Position numbers and translations under genes: made by a program. A DNA stretch of 64,000 nt, from the NCBI RefSeq assembly GCF_016918935.1, contig NZ_JAFFOB010000014.1, positions 62,001-126,000 of the forward strand, written 5' to 3'. Shown piece after piece: positions 9,873 to 19,230 of the stretch. The stretch comes from Roseitranquillus sediminis (GTDB taxonomy: Bacteria > Pseudomonadota > Alphaproteobacteria > Rhodobacterales > Rhodobacteraceae). Each line of letters opens with the position of its first letter. The first letter of the stretch is position 1. Below the pieces are notes generated by a model. It was given only the letters and a program-made list of their open reading frames with translations, did no database searches and had not been told where the DNA came from.

Positions 9873-11237
9873 TCAGGCGACCTCGTTGAACACCTGATCG
9901 AGGGCGCCTTCCAGCTTCTCGAACATCTCGTCCATCTGCGCGTCGGTCATGATGAACGGCGGGCAGAGTACCACCGACTGGCCGAGGGGCCGGCAGATGA
10001 GGCCGTGGTCGGTGCAGGTGTTGGCGATGCGCTCGCTCACGCTCAGCTCCGACGCGAAAGGCGTTCGGTTCTCCTTGTCCGCCACCGCTTCGAGCGCGCC
10101 CATCAGTCCCTTGCCGCGCCACTCGCCGATGTTCGGCTTGCGGGCAAGCTCCGCCAGCCCTGCCTCGAACCGCGGAGTCAGGCGGCGCACATTTTCCAGG
10201 AGGCCATCGTCGAGGATCAGCTCGATCGCGGCGAGAGAGACCGCGCAGCCGACCGGGTGGCCGCTGGCGGTGAAGCCATGCGGAAATTCCTCGATCGCGT
10301 CGCTCGCCGCCTGCAGTCTGTCGGCGAGCTCGGGGCCGAGGATCACGGCTCCCATCGGGAAATACCCCGCGGTCATTGCCTTCGACGCAATGATCGCGTC
10401 GGGCATGAAGTCGTAGGTCTGACATCCCCACGCTTCGCCGGTCCGGCCAAAGCCGCAGATGACTTCGTCCGCGACCAGCGGGATGCCGTGTCGCTGCAGG
10501 ACAGGTGCGATCGCTTGGAAATAGCCCTCGGATGGCGGGATGACACCGCCTGCACCCATGACCGGCTCGGCGACGAAGGCGGCGATCGTCTCGGCGCCCT
10601 CAAGCGAGATCGTCTCCTCGAGCTCCGCCGCCATGCGTGCGGTGAACTCCGCCTCGCTCTCGTCAAGCCGCCCCTCGCGCCAGTAGTGCGGGCAGGTCAG
10701 GTGGACGAAGCCGGGCAGGGGCAGCCCAAACACGCTGTTGTAGGCTTTGCCGGTCATCGACGAGGCGACGACGGTCACGCCGTGATAGCCATTGACCCGC
10801 GTCAGGATCTTGCGCTTCTCCGGCCGGCCCTCGGCGGCGTTGAGGAACCAGAGCATCTTGACCAGCGTGTCGTTCGCCTCGGACCCGCTGTTCGTGTAGA
10901 AGACGCGGCCGCGCTCGAACGGCGAGACCTCGATCAGGCGCTCCGACAGCATCACCGTCTGGTCCGACATCCGCCCGAAGAAGGCGTGGTAGCCGGGCAG
11001 TCGGTCGTATTGAGCCTTGGCCGCCTCAGCGAGCTTCGGGTTGTCGAAACCAGCGACCATGTTCCAGAGGCCCGAGTTCGCGTCGAGATAGCGCCGACCG
11101 CGGGTGTCGAAGATGTAGGGGCCCTCGCCGTGCGTGACGACGACGGTGCCGCGCCGGCGCACCGACGGCAGGTCGGTGAAGCCGTAGAACGAATTGGCCT
11201 CGGCCCGGCTCTCCCAGTCGTTCGGCTCGTCGCGCAT
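9873..11237 (-). CDS. Class III omega-amino acid--pyruvate-type aminotransferase
   Basis: A PLP-dependent transaminase of 454 aa that probably moves the terminal amine of a diamine or omega-amino acid to pyruvate. The fold-type I class III motifs are YTNSGSEANDTLVKMLWFLN, NGYHG, VADEVICGFGRTG and the PLP lysine segment IIASKAMTAGYFPMGA. ATG 11237 is chosen because AAAGGAG lies at 11244-11250; an upstream in-frame GTG adds 17 unconserved residues. It is the last gene of the leftward block holding PuuA/PuuB-like enzymes, where a transaminase would finish degradation of a gamma-glutamyl amine. The true substrate cannot be read from sequence. Confidence 0.88.
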   Translation of the reverse strand: MRDEPNDWESRAEANSFYGFTDLPSVRRRGTVVVTHGEGPYIFDTRGRRYLDANSGLWNMVAGFDNPKLAEAAKAQYDRLPGYHAFFGRMSDQTVMLSERLIEVSPFERGRVFYTNSGSEANDTLVKMLWFLNAAEGRPEKRKILTRVNGYHGVTVVASSMTGKAYNSVFGLPLPGFVHLTCPHYWREGRLDESEAEFTARMAAELEETISLEGAETIAAFVAEPVMGAGGVIPPSEGYFQAIAPVLQRHGIPLVADEVICGFGRTGEAWGCQTYDFMPDAIIASKAMTAGYFPMGAVILGPELADRLQAASDAIEEFPHGFTASGHPVGCAVSLAAIELILDDGLLENVRRLTPRFEAGLAELARKPNIGEWRGKGLMGALEAVADKENRTPFASELSVSERIANTCTDHGLICRPLGQSVVLCPPFIMTDAQMDEMFEKLEGALDQVFNEVA

Positions 11238-11304
11238 GAGCGTCTCCTTTTCGCTCGGCACGCTAGTCCCGCGCGACGGCGGCTTCAATCAGGGAAGCGT
11301 TGCG

Positions 11305-12489
11305 TCAGGCGGCGCGCGCGGCCCCGGCGGCCGACGAGGCCGCAGCGACAACCGTATCGGCCACGCCCACACACGCTTCGGGCGAGAGACGCGCCGGCAG
11401 CCGGACGTCGCACGCCCGCATCAGCATCTCGCGCGTCTTCGGCAGCTCCGGCATGTGGCCAAGGAAGTGCCAGTTCCAGAAGGCGCGGGCGTTGTCGGGG
11501 CTGAGGCCGAAGACCTGCACCGCGACACCGCCTGCCGTGGCGGCCTCGGTGAAGCGGCGGACGCCGGCATCGTCCATGCCCAGCAGGTTGAACTGGATCG
11601 AATCCGGTGCGCGCAATTCGCCTTGCAACGGGATCGGCACGTCGAACCACGGAGACGCACGCAGTTTCGCCGCGACCAGATCGTGATTGCGCCTGCCGTC
11701 ACGCACCCGACGCGGCAACTCGCCAAGCTGCGGGCGCACGACGGCAGCAGAAAGGTTCGACAAGCGTGTGTTGTAGAGCGGCAGCGCGTTCTGCCACCGC
11801 GCGAACGCCTCCTGCAGGACCGGATGCTTGCGCCAGTTGTGCTCGTAGGCGCCGGACATGATGATCGCCCGTGCGATCAGGTCCGGGTCGTCAGAAACGA
11901 GCATCCCGCCTTCGCCCGCGTTAAGCAGCTTGTAGGATTGGAAAGAGAAGCAACCGACCCGCCCAATCGTGCCGATGTTGCGTCCGCGCCAGATCGTGCC
12001 GAGCGAGTGTGCGGCATCCTCCACGACAGGCACGCCGGCCTCATCGGCGGCGGACATGATGGCCTCCATGTCCGAGGTATGGCCGCGCATGTGGCTGACG
12101 AGCACGGCGTCGGCGGAGGACAGCTTTGACCGGAAATCGCCGATATCGATGCGGTAGTCGCGCCCGCACTCGACGAGCACCGGTGTGCAGTCGGCGTGCA
12201 GGACGGCGGATGGCACCGCGGCGAAGGTGAACGCCGGCACCAGCACTCGCGCCCCGCGCGGCAGGTCGAGTGCCCTGAGCGACAGGAAGAGCGCGGCAGA
12301 GCAGGAGGAGACGGCGAGCGCGTAGCGCGACCCGATCAGCGACGCGAACTCGGCTTCGAGCAAGGCTGCCGGCGCATCCTGCGATGCAGTATAGCGAAAG
12401 AGGTCGCCCGATGTCAGCAGGCGCTCGATTTCTTCTCTGGCGGCATCGGGAATTGGCTCGGCGTCAAAGGCGCCAGGCTGAGATAGCAT
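11305..12489 (-). CDS. DegT/DnrJ/EryC1/StrS-family PLP aminotransferase
   Basis: At 394 aa it belongs to the PLP-dependent family that usually aminates keto-sugars. Visible motifs are SSCSAALFLSLRAL (cofactor phosphate region), VEDAAHSLG, and SYKLLNAGEGGM with the Schiff-base lysine. It sits 63 nt after the FAD oxidase and 67 nt before the class III aminotransferase on the same strand, so it is probably in that transcript. A sugar-type aminotransferase is unusual beside a polyamine-like catabolic set; it may act on a keto or aldehyde intermediate, or belong to a different pathway. Confidence 0.86.
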   Translation of the reverse strand: MLSQPGAFDAEPIPDAAREEIERLLTSGDLFRYTASQDAPAALLEAEFASLIGSRYALAVSSCSAALFLSLRALDLPRGARVLVPAFTFAAVPSAVLHADCTPVLVECGRDYRIDIGDFRSKLSSADAVLVSHMRGHTSDMEAIMSAADEAGVPVVEDAAHSLGTIWRGRNIGTIGRVGCFSFQSYKLLNAGEGGMLVSDDPDLIARAIIMSGAYEHNWRKHPVLQEAFARWQNALPLYNTRLSNLSAAVVRPQLGELPRRVRDGRRNHDLVAAKLRASPWFDVPIPLQGELRAPDSIQFNLLGMDDAGVRRFTEAATAGGVAVQVFGLSPDNARAFWNWHFLGHMPELPKTREMLMRACDVRLPARLSPEACVGVADTVVAAASSAAGAARAA

Positions 12490-12552
12490 GTGATCGCGGT
12501 CCCCATGGTCGTGGCGCTCGAAGATTAACTTATGGAACGCTGCGTTGCGAAC

Positions 12553-13842
12553 TCAAATGCCGAACCGGTCGCGCAGGGCGAACCATGTCATCGCCGCGGC
12601 GAGGAGAGGAGCTCGTGCCGCGGTACCCCCCGGGAAGGGCGGATTGGGAATTGCCGCCATTGCGTCGAAGCCGGCCGTTTCGCCTCGGATCGCCTCCGCG
12701 AGGATGCGTCCGGCCATCATCGCCATCGCCACACCGTGCCCAGAATAACCCGAGGCCGACCAGATGTCTCGCCCGGGCCGGGCGAAGAGCGGCATGCGCG
12801 AGCGCGTGATGGCCAGCGTGCCGCCCCAGGCATGCGTGATCTCCACCTGCCGAAGCTGCGGATAGATTGCACCGAGCCGGTGTCGCACCGGCGCGGCGAT
12901 AGCTGCAGGAAAGCGGTAGCCGTAGCTCTCGCCGCCGCCGAAGAGCAGCCGCCCGTCATCCGTAGGCCGCCAGTAGTTGACCACGAAGCGGTCGTCGGCC
13001 ACCGCCACCGGACGGGCGAGCGGCATCCGATCCCCGAGCGGCACGGTTGCTGCGACGAAGTTGTTGATCGGCATGACACGCGCGGCAATCGCGGGGGAAA
13101 GCTCTCCGAGATATCCGTTGCAGGCCAGCACAAGGGCGTCGGCACGCACGCAGCCTTGTGCCGTCACGGCCGTGGTGCCGTCCAGCCGAACGACGCGGCT
13201 CTGCTCGTGCAGCACGGCGCCAGCCTCGTCGGCCAGCCGTGCGACGCCCAGCGCGAGACGCAGGGGGTGGACATGGCCGGCGCCCCAGTCGATCGTGCCG
13301 CCGGCGAAGACCTCGCTCCCCGTCAGGTTGGTGATCTCCTCCCGGTCGAGCGGCTCGACGAGATTATAGTCGTAGCCTGCCGCCAGCCACTCGCCATAGG
13401 CTCGCGCAGCCGCGGCCTCGCGTTCGGTGCGGGCGGCGGCGGCGACCCCCGGCCGCCAGCCCGCCTGAACCTCGGGCCACTCCGAGACGCCCCGGACCAG
13501 GCGCTTCGCGTCCTCCGCGATATCCCAGAGCCGCCGCGCGAGATTCGGCCCCAGACGTGCCTCGAGCGCGTCATGGTGGAGTCGCTGTCCGCTGCCGACC
13601 TGGCCGCCGTTGCGGCCCGAGGCGCCGAAGCCGATCCTCTGCGCCTCGAGCAGCACCACGCGCGCGCCCGTACGCGCAAGGTGCCAGGCGGTGGAGAGCC
13701 CGGTGTAGCCGCCGCCGATGACGCAGACGTCCGCGCGGACGTCTCCAGCGAGCGGTGGGCGCGGGCGCAGGTCTCCGGCTGTCTCGGCGTACCAGCTGCG
13801 CGGGTGCTCGCCAGGCCGGTCGTTCGCGTCGAGCAGGTTCAT
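12553..13842 (-). CDS. FAD-dependent amine oxidoreductase (gamma-glutamylputrescine oxidase-like)
   Basis: A DAO-type flavoprotein of 429 aa. The Rossmann FAD motif is near residue 40 (VCVIGGGYTGLSTAWHLARTG), followed by GFGASGRNGGQVGSG, typical of PuuB and related D-amino acid or glycine oxidases. The C-terminal GYSGHGVAMAMMAGRILAEA closes the FAD site. Its start overlaps the stop of the upstream glutamine-synthetase-like gene by 4 nt (ATGA), matching the PuuA-then-PuuB reaction order: ligase makes the gamma-glutamyl amide, oxidase opens the free amine to an aldehyde with H2O2 release. Confidence 0.88.
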   Translation of the reverse strand: MNLLDANDRPGEHPRSWYAETAGDLRPRPPLAGDVRADVCVIGGGYTGLSTAWHLARTGARVVLLEAQRIGFGASGRNGGQVGSGQRLHHDALEARLGPNLARRLWDIAEDAKRLVRGVSEWPEVQAGWRPGVAAAARTEREAAAARAYGEWLAAGYDYNLVEPLDREEITNLTGSEVFAGGTIDWGAGHVHPLRLALGVARLADEAGAVLHEQSRVVRLDGTTAVTAQGCVRADALVLACNGYLGELSPAIAARVMPINNFVAATVPLGDRMPLARPVAVADDRFVVNYWRPTDDGRLLFGGGESYGYRFPAAIAAPVRHRLGAIYPQLRQVEITHAWGGTLAITRSRMPLFARPGRDIWSASGYSGHGVAMAMMAGRILAEAIRGETAGFDAMAAIPNPPFPGGTAARAPLLAAAMTWFALRDRFGI

Positions 13843-15191
13843 ACGTTGAGCAGCAGGTGCTCCCGCTCCCAGGGGGAGATGACCTGCAGGAACTCGCGGT
13901 ATTCGAGCTCCTTCACGTTGGTGTAGATGCGGGCGAAGCCAGCGCCCAGCACCTCGTGCATCTGATGCGCCGCGCCGAATAGGTCGAGCGCGTCGCCTAG
14001 CCCCCTGGGAATTGCCGCGTCGCGCGTATAGGCGTCCCCGCCGAAGGGCTCACCCGGCAGCTCGCGCTCGACCAGCCCGAGATAGCCGCAGGCGAGGGAG
14101 GCCGCGATCCCGAGGTAGGGATTGCAGTCCATCCCCGCGAGCCGGTTCTCGACCCGCCGCGCCGCTGGTTCCGAGACCGGCACTCTGATCCCGGTCGTGC
14201 GGTTGTCGCGCCCCCATTCGAGGTTGATGGGCGCCGCGAAGTCGGGAACGTAGCGACGGTAGGAGTTCACGTAGGGCGCCAGGACTGCGATGACGCTCGG
14301 CAGGTGCTTCTGCATTCCGGCGATGAAGTGCAGGAACTCCGGCGTCTCCGCGCCGTCCTCGGTCGAGAAGATGTTGCACCCCGTCGCCACGTCGACCACC
14401 GAATGGTGCATGTGCATGGCGCTGCCGGGCTCGTCCTGGATCGGCTTCGCCATGAAGGTGGCGAAGCCGTCGTGCCGCAGCGCGGCCTCGCGGATTAGGC
14501 GCTTGAAGAAGAAGATCTCGTCGGCCAGCTTTATCGGATCGCCGTGCCGCAAGTTCATCTCGACTTGACCAGCGCCGCCCTCCTGCAGGATTCCGTCGAT
14601 CTCGAAGCCCTGCGCCTCGGCAAAGCTGTAGATGTCGTCGATCACGGGGCCGTATTCGTCGACGGCGCTCATGGAGTAGGCCTGACGCGCGGCGGCGCGG
14701 CGGCCGGTGCGGCCGAGCGGCGGCTCGATCGGCTGGTTCGGGTCGACGTTCCGCGCGACGAGGTAGAACTCCATCTCCGGCGCCACGATCGGGTGCCAGC
14801 CGCGGGCGTTGTAGAGGTTCACGACGCGCCGCAGCACGTTGCGCGGCGCGATCGGCCAAGGGTGGCCGTCCTGGCCGCAGATGTCGTGGATCACCTGCAG
14901 CGTCATGTCCTGCGCCCAGGGCGCGGCAGTCGCGGTCTCGAAGTCGGGGGTCAGGATCAGGTCGGGCTCGGTGAACGCGTCCTGACCGTCGTCGGCCCAG
15001 TCGCCGGTGATCGTCTGGAGGAAGATCGAGTTCGGCAGGTAGAAGCGCGTCTGGTGCGCGAACTTGGCCGCCGGCATCGCCTTGCCGCGGGCGATCCCGC
15101 TCAGATCGGCGACGATGCACTCGACCTCATCGACGCGCCGCCCGTCGAGATAGTTGCGTGCCGCTTCCGGCAACCTGTCGAGCCAGCTCAT
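13839..15191 (-). CDS. Glutamine synthetase-family ligase (gamma-glutamylpolyamine synthetase-like)
   Basis: A 450-aa GS-fold ligase. Metal and glutamate site motifs are EMEFYLVARNV, a second-metal block around NLRHGDPIKLADE, HMHHSVVD, and the phosphate-binding WGRDNRTTGIRVP. The adenylylation-loop Tyr of housekeeping GlnA is absent, as in PuuA-type enzymes that glutamylate amines. It overlaps both neighbours by 4 nt (FAD oxidase downstream, amidotransferase upstream). A role in activating an amine taken up by the ABC transporter of this block is inferred. Confidence 0.88.
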   Translation of the reverse strand: MSWLDRLPEAARNYLDGRRVDEVECIVADLSGIARGKAMPAAKFAHQTRFYLPNSIFLQTITGDWADDGQDAFTEPDLILTPDFETATAAPWAQDMTLQVIHDICGQDGHPWPIAPRNVLRRVVNLYNARGWHPIVAPEMEFYLVARNVDPNQPIEPPLGRTGRRAAARQAYSMSAVDEYGPVIDDIYSFAEAQGFEIDGILQEGGAGQVEMNLRHGDPIKLADEIFFFKRLIREAALRHDGFATFMAKPIQDEPGSAMHMHHSVVDVATGCNIFSTEDGAETPEFLHFIAGMQKHLPSVIAVLAPYVNSYRRYVPDFAAPINLEWGRDNRTTGIRVPVSEPAARRVENRLAGMDCNPYLGIAASLACGYLGLVERELPGEPFGGDAYTRDAAIPRGLGDALDLFGAAHQMHEVLGAGFARIYTNVKELEYREFLQVISPWEREHLLLNV

Positions 15192-15862
15192 GCATGCTCC
15201 TTGAGGAAGGTGGCCAGCCGTTCGGCCATCGCGGCGCGATCCATCGGCCGGTCGAGGCCGTCCGTCGCCGCGTCGAGCAGGCCGTCCGGAACCGTGCCCC
15301 GGCCGCGGTGCTCAATCAGGCCGCGCACGGTCGCCGCGTCGAACTCCGGGTGCGGCTGGATAGTGAGGATGCCGTCGTAAAGCAGCGCGGCGTTTGCGCA
15401 GAAGTCGCTGTGGCCGACCACCTGCGCCTCGCGTGGCACCTCGACCACCTGGTCCTGGTGCCACGCGGGCACCCGGTAGTCACGTCCCTCGATCGTGTAG
15501 GTCTGCGGCCCGACAGACCAGCCGCCCGCGAACTTCTCCACCTTGCCACCCAAGGCCTGCGCCACGATCTGGTGGCCGAAGCAGATGCCGACGAGCGGCC
15601 GGTGAACATCGCGGATGTCGCGGATCAGCGCCTCCAGCCGTGGGATCCACGGCAGATCGTCATAGGCGCCGTGCCGCGAGCCGGTGATGAGCCAGCCCTC
15701 GGCGGACTCGGGTCCGTCGGGAAACACGCCGTCGACGACGTTCCAGGTCGTGAAGGTCAGGCCGTGGCCGCCGAGAAGTCGCTGGAACATCTCATCATAG
15801 TCGCCGTTCTCTGCGCGGACGGGATCGGCGGCGTGGCCGGTCTGCAGGATGCCGATGTGCAT
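15188..15862 (-). CDS. Class I glutamine amidotransferase-like hydrolase
   Basis: A 224-aa single-domain class I amidotransferase. The nucleophile elbow is GICFGHQIVAQALGG, the His motif is TIQPHPEF, and a Glu follows. No synthetase domain is attached. Such free-standing proteins in polyamine operons (PuuD-like) hydrolyse the gamma-glutamyl bond to release the product. It lies between two GS-like ligases and overlaps the downstream one by 4 nt. It could instead be an amidase for a different gamma-glutamyl compound. Confidence 0.85.
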   Translation of the reverse strand: MHIGILQTGHAADPVRAENGDYDEMFQRLLGGHGLTFTTWNVVDGVFPDGPESAEGWLITGSRHGAYDDLPWIPRLEALIRDIRDVHRPLVGICFGHQIVAQALGGKVEKFAGGWSVGPQTYTIEGRDYRVPAWHQDQVVEVPREAQVVGHSDFCANAALLYDGILTIQPHPEFDAATVRGLIEHRGRGTVPDGLLDAATDGLDRPMDRAAMAERLATFLKEHA

Positions 15863-15902
15863 GGGTCACCGTAATTGGACGGGCCGGACGGTAATGCGCA
15901 CC

Positions 15903-17441
15903 TCAGACGGTGTCGAGATAGAGGTCGAGGCGCTCCGTCTGCGACAGCTCCGCATAGTACTGCCGCTCCTGCTTCTTGGTCATCAGGTAGTTGCGGATCA
16001 GCCCGCGCGGCAGAATCCTGCGGATAAGAGCGCTCCGCTCGAAGGCCGCGATCGCCTCTCCCCAGTCGTCCGTCAGCCGCGGCAGGTTCATCTGGTAGGC
16101 GTTGCCGGTAATCGGATCGGGCGGGACGGCTTCGTCCTCGATGCCGGTGAGTGCCGCCCCCAGCACGGCTGTGAGGAGCAGATAGGGACTCACGTCGCCC
16201 CCCGCGACCCGGTGCTCGATCCGCCGCGCCTGCGGTGTGCTGGCGGGAATGCGAATCGCTGCGGTGCGGTTCTCGTAGGCCCAGGCGATGCCCGTCGGCG
16301 CATGCGCCTCGGGCACCATCCGGTCGTAGCTGTTGCCGTGCGGCGCCAGGATCAGCGTCGAGTCGGGCAGGGCGGCGAGGCAGCCGGCGATCGCTTGCCT
16401 CAGCAGATCGGTGCCGCGCGCGCCGCCGTCGTCGAAGATGTTGCGACCTTCCTCGTCGAGGACCGAGAAGTGGACGTGCATCCCGTTGCCAGCCCACTCG
16501 GCGTAGGGCTTGGCCATGAAGCTTGCCGCGAAGCCGTGGCGACGGGCGAGGCCGCGCAGCAGGAGCTTGAAGAGCCAGGCATCATCGGCGGCCTTAAGCG
16601 GGTCGCCGTGCACGAGGTTGATCTCGTATTGCCCCAGGCCACCCTCGCTGATCGCCGTCTCCGCCGGAATGTCCATGGCCTCGCAGGCGTCATACAGGTC
16701 GGTGAAGAAGGCGTCGAAGGCGTCGAGCGCGCGCAGGCTCAGGATCTCGCCCCCGAGTCGCCGCTTGCCGGAGCGGGGCGAAGGCGGCGGCTGGAGGTCG
16801 TCGCCCGCGTCGTCGATCAGGTAGAACTCGAGCTCGGTCGCCACGACCGGCCGCCAGCCGCGCTCGGCGTAGCGGTCGACGACCCGGGCAAGGGCGTGGC
16901 GCGGATCGCCGTCGAAGGGTTGTCCCTCCTCGGTGTACATCCAGGTCGGGAGCAGGGCGGAGGGCGAGCCAAGCCAGGGCATCGGGACGAACCCGCGTTC
17001 GGTCGGCCAGAGAATGCCGTCGCGGTCGCCAGTCTCGAAGACCAGCGGGCTGTTCTCGATGTCGTCACCCCAGATGTCGACGTTGAGGACCGACATCGGC
17101 ATCCGCGCACCGTCCTCGACTACCTTGTGGGCAAAGCGCGCCGGCAGCCGCTTGCCCCGCGCCTGTCCGTTCAGGTCGGCCACCGCCACATGGACGGTCC
17201 GAACCTCCCGGTTGTGGGCGAGCCAGTCGAGCTCGGGGTTTCGGCCCGGCCGCGTCGCCTCGCTGAGGTCGAGGCCGACGACCTGTGCCAGCGCCAGCTC
17301 GTCCTCCGTCCCCAGCGTCTCGTCGGCGAAGAGCCGTTCGATCGCTCGCCCGCTGACGCCAGAGCGCCGCGCGAGCTCGCCCACCGGAAGGCGGCTCTCG
17401 CGCAGGTGGCGGCGGAGCTTCTCCCGGAACGCCTCGGTCAT
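15903..17441 (-). CDS. Glutamine synthetase-family ligase with N-terminal XRE-like helix-turn-helix
   Basis: A 512-aa protein. Residues about 5-60 read like a Cro/C1 helix-turn-helix: REKLRRHLRESRLPVGELAR, then RSGVSGRAIERLF and a final helix ending LALAQVVGLDL. From about residue 75 a complete GS catalytic region follows, with ELEFYLID, GGLGQYEINLVHGDP, NGMHVHFSVLD and YENRTAAIRIP. ATG 17441 overlaps the permease stop by 4 nt; the frame is open further upstream but only inside the permease gene. The added domain suggests a ligase that also binds DNA or an adaptor, a trigger-enzyme arrangement. It is about 60 residues longer than its GS partner at 13839-15191. Confidence 0.87.
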   Translation of the reverse strand: MTEAFREKLRRHLRESRLPVGELARRSGVSGRAIERLFADETLGTEDELALAQVVGLDLSEATRPGRNPELDWLAHNREVRTVHVAVADLNGQARGKRLPARFAHKVVEDGARMPMSVLNVDIWGDDIENSPLVFETGDRDGILWPTERGFVPMPWLGSPSALLPTWMYTEEGQPFDGDPRHALARVVDRYAERGWRPVVATELEFYLIDDAGDDLQPPPSPRSGKRRLGGEILSLRALDAFDAFFTDLYDACEAMDIPAETAISEGGLGQYEINLVHGDPLKAADDAWLFKLLLRGLARRHGFAASFMAKPYAEWAGNGMHVHFSVLDEEGRNIFDDGGARGTDLLRQAIAGCLAALPDSTLILAPHGNSYDRMVPEAHAPTGIAWAYENRTAAIRIPASTPQARRIEHRVAGGDVSPYLLLTAVLGAALTGIEDEAVPPDPITGNAYQMNLPRLTDDWGEAIAAFERSALIRRILPRGLIRNYLMTKKQERQYYAELSQTERLDLYLDTV

Positions 17442-18265
17442 CTGAGCAGCGCCGGGCGGTAGCGTATCCGGCTGGGAGCAGCCTGCGGCAGGTGGCGGTT
17501 GAGGCGCCGGTTGGCCCAGCCGAAGAGCGATATGATCCCGAGCGTCGTCACGATGAAATAGAGGGCGACAATAGGGTAGGGGACGAAAGGGTTGAAGGTC
17601 TGGTCGGCAAAGTAGCTGGCGTAGTAGAGCGCATCGCCGCGCTGCTGCCACGCCGGAAAGCCGGAGAAGAAGACGAGTGTCGTCGCGTGGAAGAGGAAGA
17701 TCGCCTCGTTGGTGTAGGCGGGCCAGGCGAGGCGCAGCATCGTCGGCCAGATCACGCGGCGAAAGCGGGTCCAGCCGGTCATGCCGTAGGCGTCCGCCGC
17801 CTCCACCTCGCCGCGCGGAACGCTCCGCAGCGCGCCGTAGAAGATCTCGGCCGAATAGGCGGCGGTATTCAGAAACAGCACGAAGAGCGCGCCGGCCCAG
17901 GCGCGGGTAGTCCAGCTCGTCTCGATCGTCAGGCCCCACAACTCGATCCCCGACCGCGGCAGGAGCACCAGCGCCTCGTAGGCCAGGAAGAACTGGATGA
18001 AGAGCGGCGAGCCGCGGAAGACGAAGATGAACCACTCGGCCGGCTTGCGTGCCCACGCCGAGCGGGAGGCGCGCATCAGCGCGAGGCCGGTGGCCAGAAA
18101 GAAGCCGAAGGCCAGCGCAAGCGCGCCAAAGTAGACGTTCCAGATCATGCCGGAGCCGATCAGCACGAATTGGTCGCAGAGCGTGATCTCTCCGCGCGGC
18201 AAAAGGCGCTCGCCTATGCCGATCGACCTCAGGGCGTAGTTCGCGATGGTCTCGGCGCAGCTCAT
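17438..18265 (-). CDS. Polar amino acid-type ABC transporter permease (HisM/GlnP family)
   Basis: An inner-membrane permease of 275 aa. The binding-protein-dependent transport EAA loop is in EVEAADAYGMTGWTRFRRVI, and several hydrophobic helices flank it. It overlaps the second permease upstream and the HTH-GS gene downstream by 4 nt each. With the partner permease it would form the heterodimeric channel of the transporter. Confidence 0.9.
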   Translation of the reverse strand: MSCAETIANYALRSIGIGERLLPRGEITLCDQFVLIGSGMIWNVYFGALALAFGFFLATGLALMRASRSAWARKPAEWFIFVFRGSPLFIQFFLAYEALVLLPRSGIELWGLTIETSWTTRAWAGALFVLFLNTAAYSAEIFYGALRSVPRGEVEAADAYGMTGWTRFRRVIWPTMLRLAWPAYTNEAIFLFHATTLVFFSGFPAWQQRGDALYYASYFADQTFNPFVPYPIVALYFIVTTLGIISLFGWANRRLNRHLPQAAPSRIRYRPALLR

Positions 18266-19158
18266 GCAACGCCCTTTCCGCGCAGCGTCTCGCCGCCGAT
18301 GGTGGCCTGTCCCTGGCTCAGCCTACGGGTCAGTCGCCCCAGCAGGACCTCGCTGACCTTCGTGAGCGTGAGGTAGAAGATCAGGAGCCCGAGAAAGTAC
18401 CAGAGACGCCAATCGGGGTGCGGGTAGGTGAAGGTCGAAGTCTTCGAGCCGCCGAGCTCGCGCGCCCAGTAGACGATGTCCTCGACCCCCAGCAGGAACA
18501 GGAGTGGCGTCGCCTTGACGAGGATCATCCAGAGGTTCGACAGCCCCGGCAGAGCGTAAACCCACATCTGCGGTACAAGGATGCGCCAGAAGGTCTGGCG
18601 CGGCGTCATGCCGTAGGCCTCTGCCGTCTCGGTCTGGGTCTTCGGGACAGCCCGCATGGCGCCAAAGAGCACGTTGGCGGCGAAGGCGCCGAACACGATG
18701 GCGAAGGTCAGGATCGCCAGAAAGAAGCCGTAGCCCTCATGCACCCACTGCGGCGCCGAACCGAGGGGGAGTTTGGCCTCGGGGCAGACGAGGAACTCGT
18801 TGCCCTGCCGCACCGGCTGGTCCCAGTCGGGGCATAGGACCTGGTGGCGCGTCCACTCGAACATCTGGTCGAGCGCAATCACGAAGAACAGGAAGAAAAC
18901 GATGTCGGGCACACCGCGCACGATCGAAGTATAGGCGACGCCCAGCCAGCGCAGCGGCGCGAAGCCCGATCGCGCCGCCATCGCGCCGGCGAAGCCGAAC
19001 GCGAGCGCTACCGGCGCGGTGACGGCCAGCAGGATCAGCACCGTGCCGAACGAGCCGTAGAAGGCGAGGTGCTTGCCACTGGTCAGGTAGCAGGCGAACC
19101 ACGCTGGATCGGAGAGCGTCGCCGGATCGGTGCAGAAGTCGAACACGGGGACGTTCAA
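18262..19158 (-). CDS. Polar amino acid-type ABC transporter permease (HisQ/GlnP family)
   Basis: A 298-aa membrane protein. The EAA loop is TQTETAEAYGMTPRQTFWRI. A long extracytoplasmic insert (around LCPDWDQPVRQGNEFLVCPE) carries two cysteines that may form a disulfide. It follows the binding-protein gene after a 104-nt gap holding an 11-bp hairpin, and overlaps the next permease by 4 nt. Confidence 0.9.
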   Translation of the reverse strand: MNVPVFDFCTDPATLSDPAWFACYLTSGKHLAFYGSFGTVLILLAVTAPVALAFGFAGAMAARSGFAPLRWLGVAYTSIVRGVPDIVFFLFFVIALDQMFEWTRHQVLCPDWDQPVRQGNEFLVCPEAKLPLGSAPQWVHEGYGFFLAILTFAIVFGAFAANVLFGAMRAVPKTQTETAEAYGMTPRQTFWRILVPQMWVYALPGLSNLWMILVKATPLLFLLGVEDIVYWARELGGSKTSTFTYPHPDWRLWYFLGLLIFYLTLTKVSEVLLGRLTRRLSQGQATIGGETLRGKGVA

Positions 19159-19230
19159 CCCGCTCGCGCGGGCGGTTGCAATCCGCTCAAGTGATCATGC
19201 GCGTGTCGCACCGAGCCTCGCGTTCTTGGC

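Noticed and set aside
12532-13926. 464-codon plus-strand open frame
   Set aside because: It is the antisense shadow of the FAD oxidase gene. It is Arg/Ala/Gly-rich with no domain, and the minus-strand frame has clear motifs.
15849-17462. 537-codon plus-strand open frame
   Set aside because: It lies opposite the HTH-GS gene and arises from GC-rich codon bias; no recognisable protein.
17442-18269. Upstream extension of the HTH-GS frame, which could look like a fused protein of 788 aa
   Set aside because: It covers the permease gene in another frame. The coupled ATG at 17441 fits the operon pattern and the extension is Arg/Asp/Leu-rich noise.
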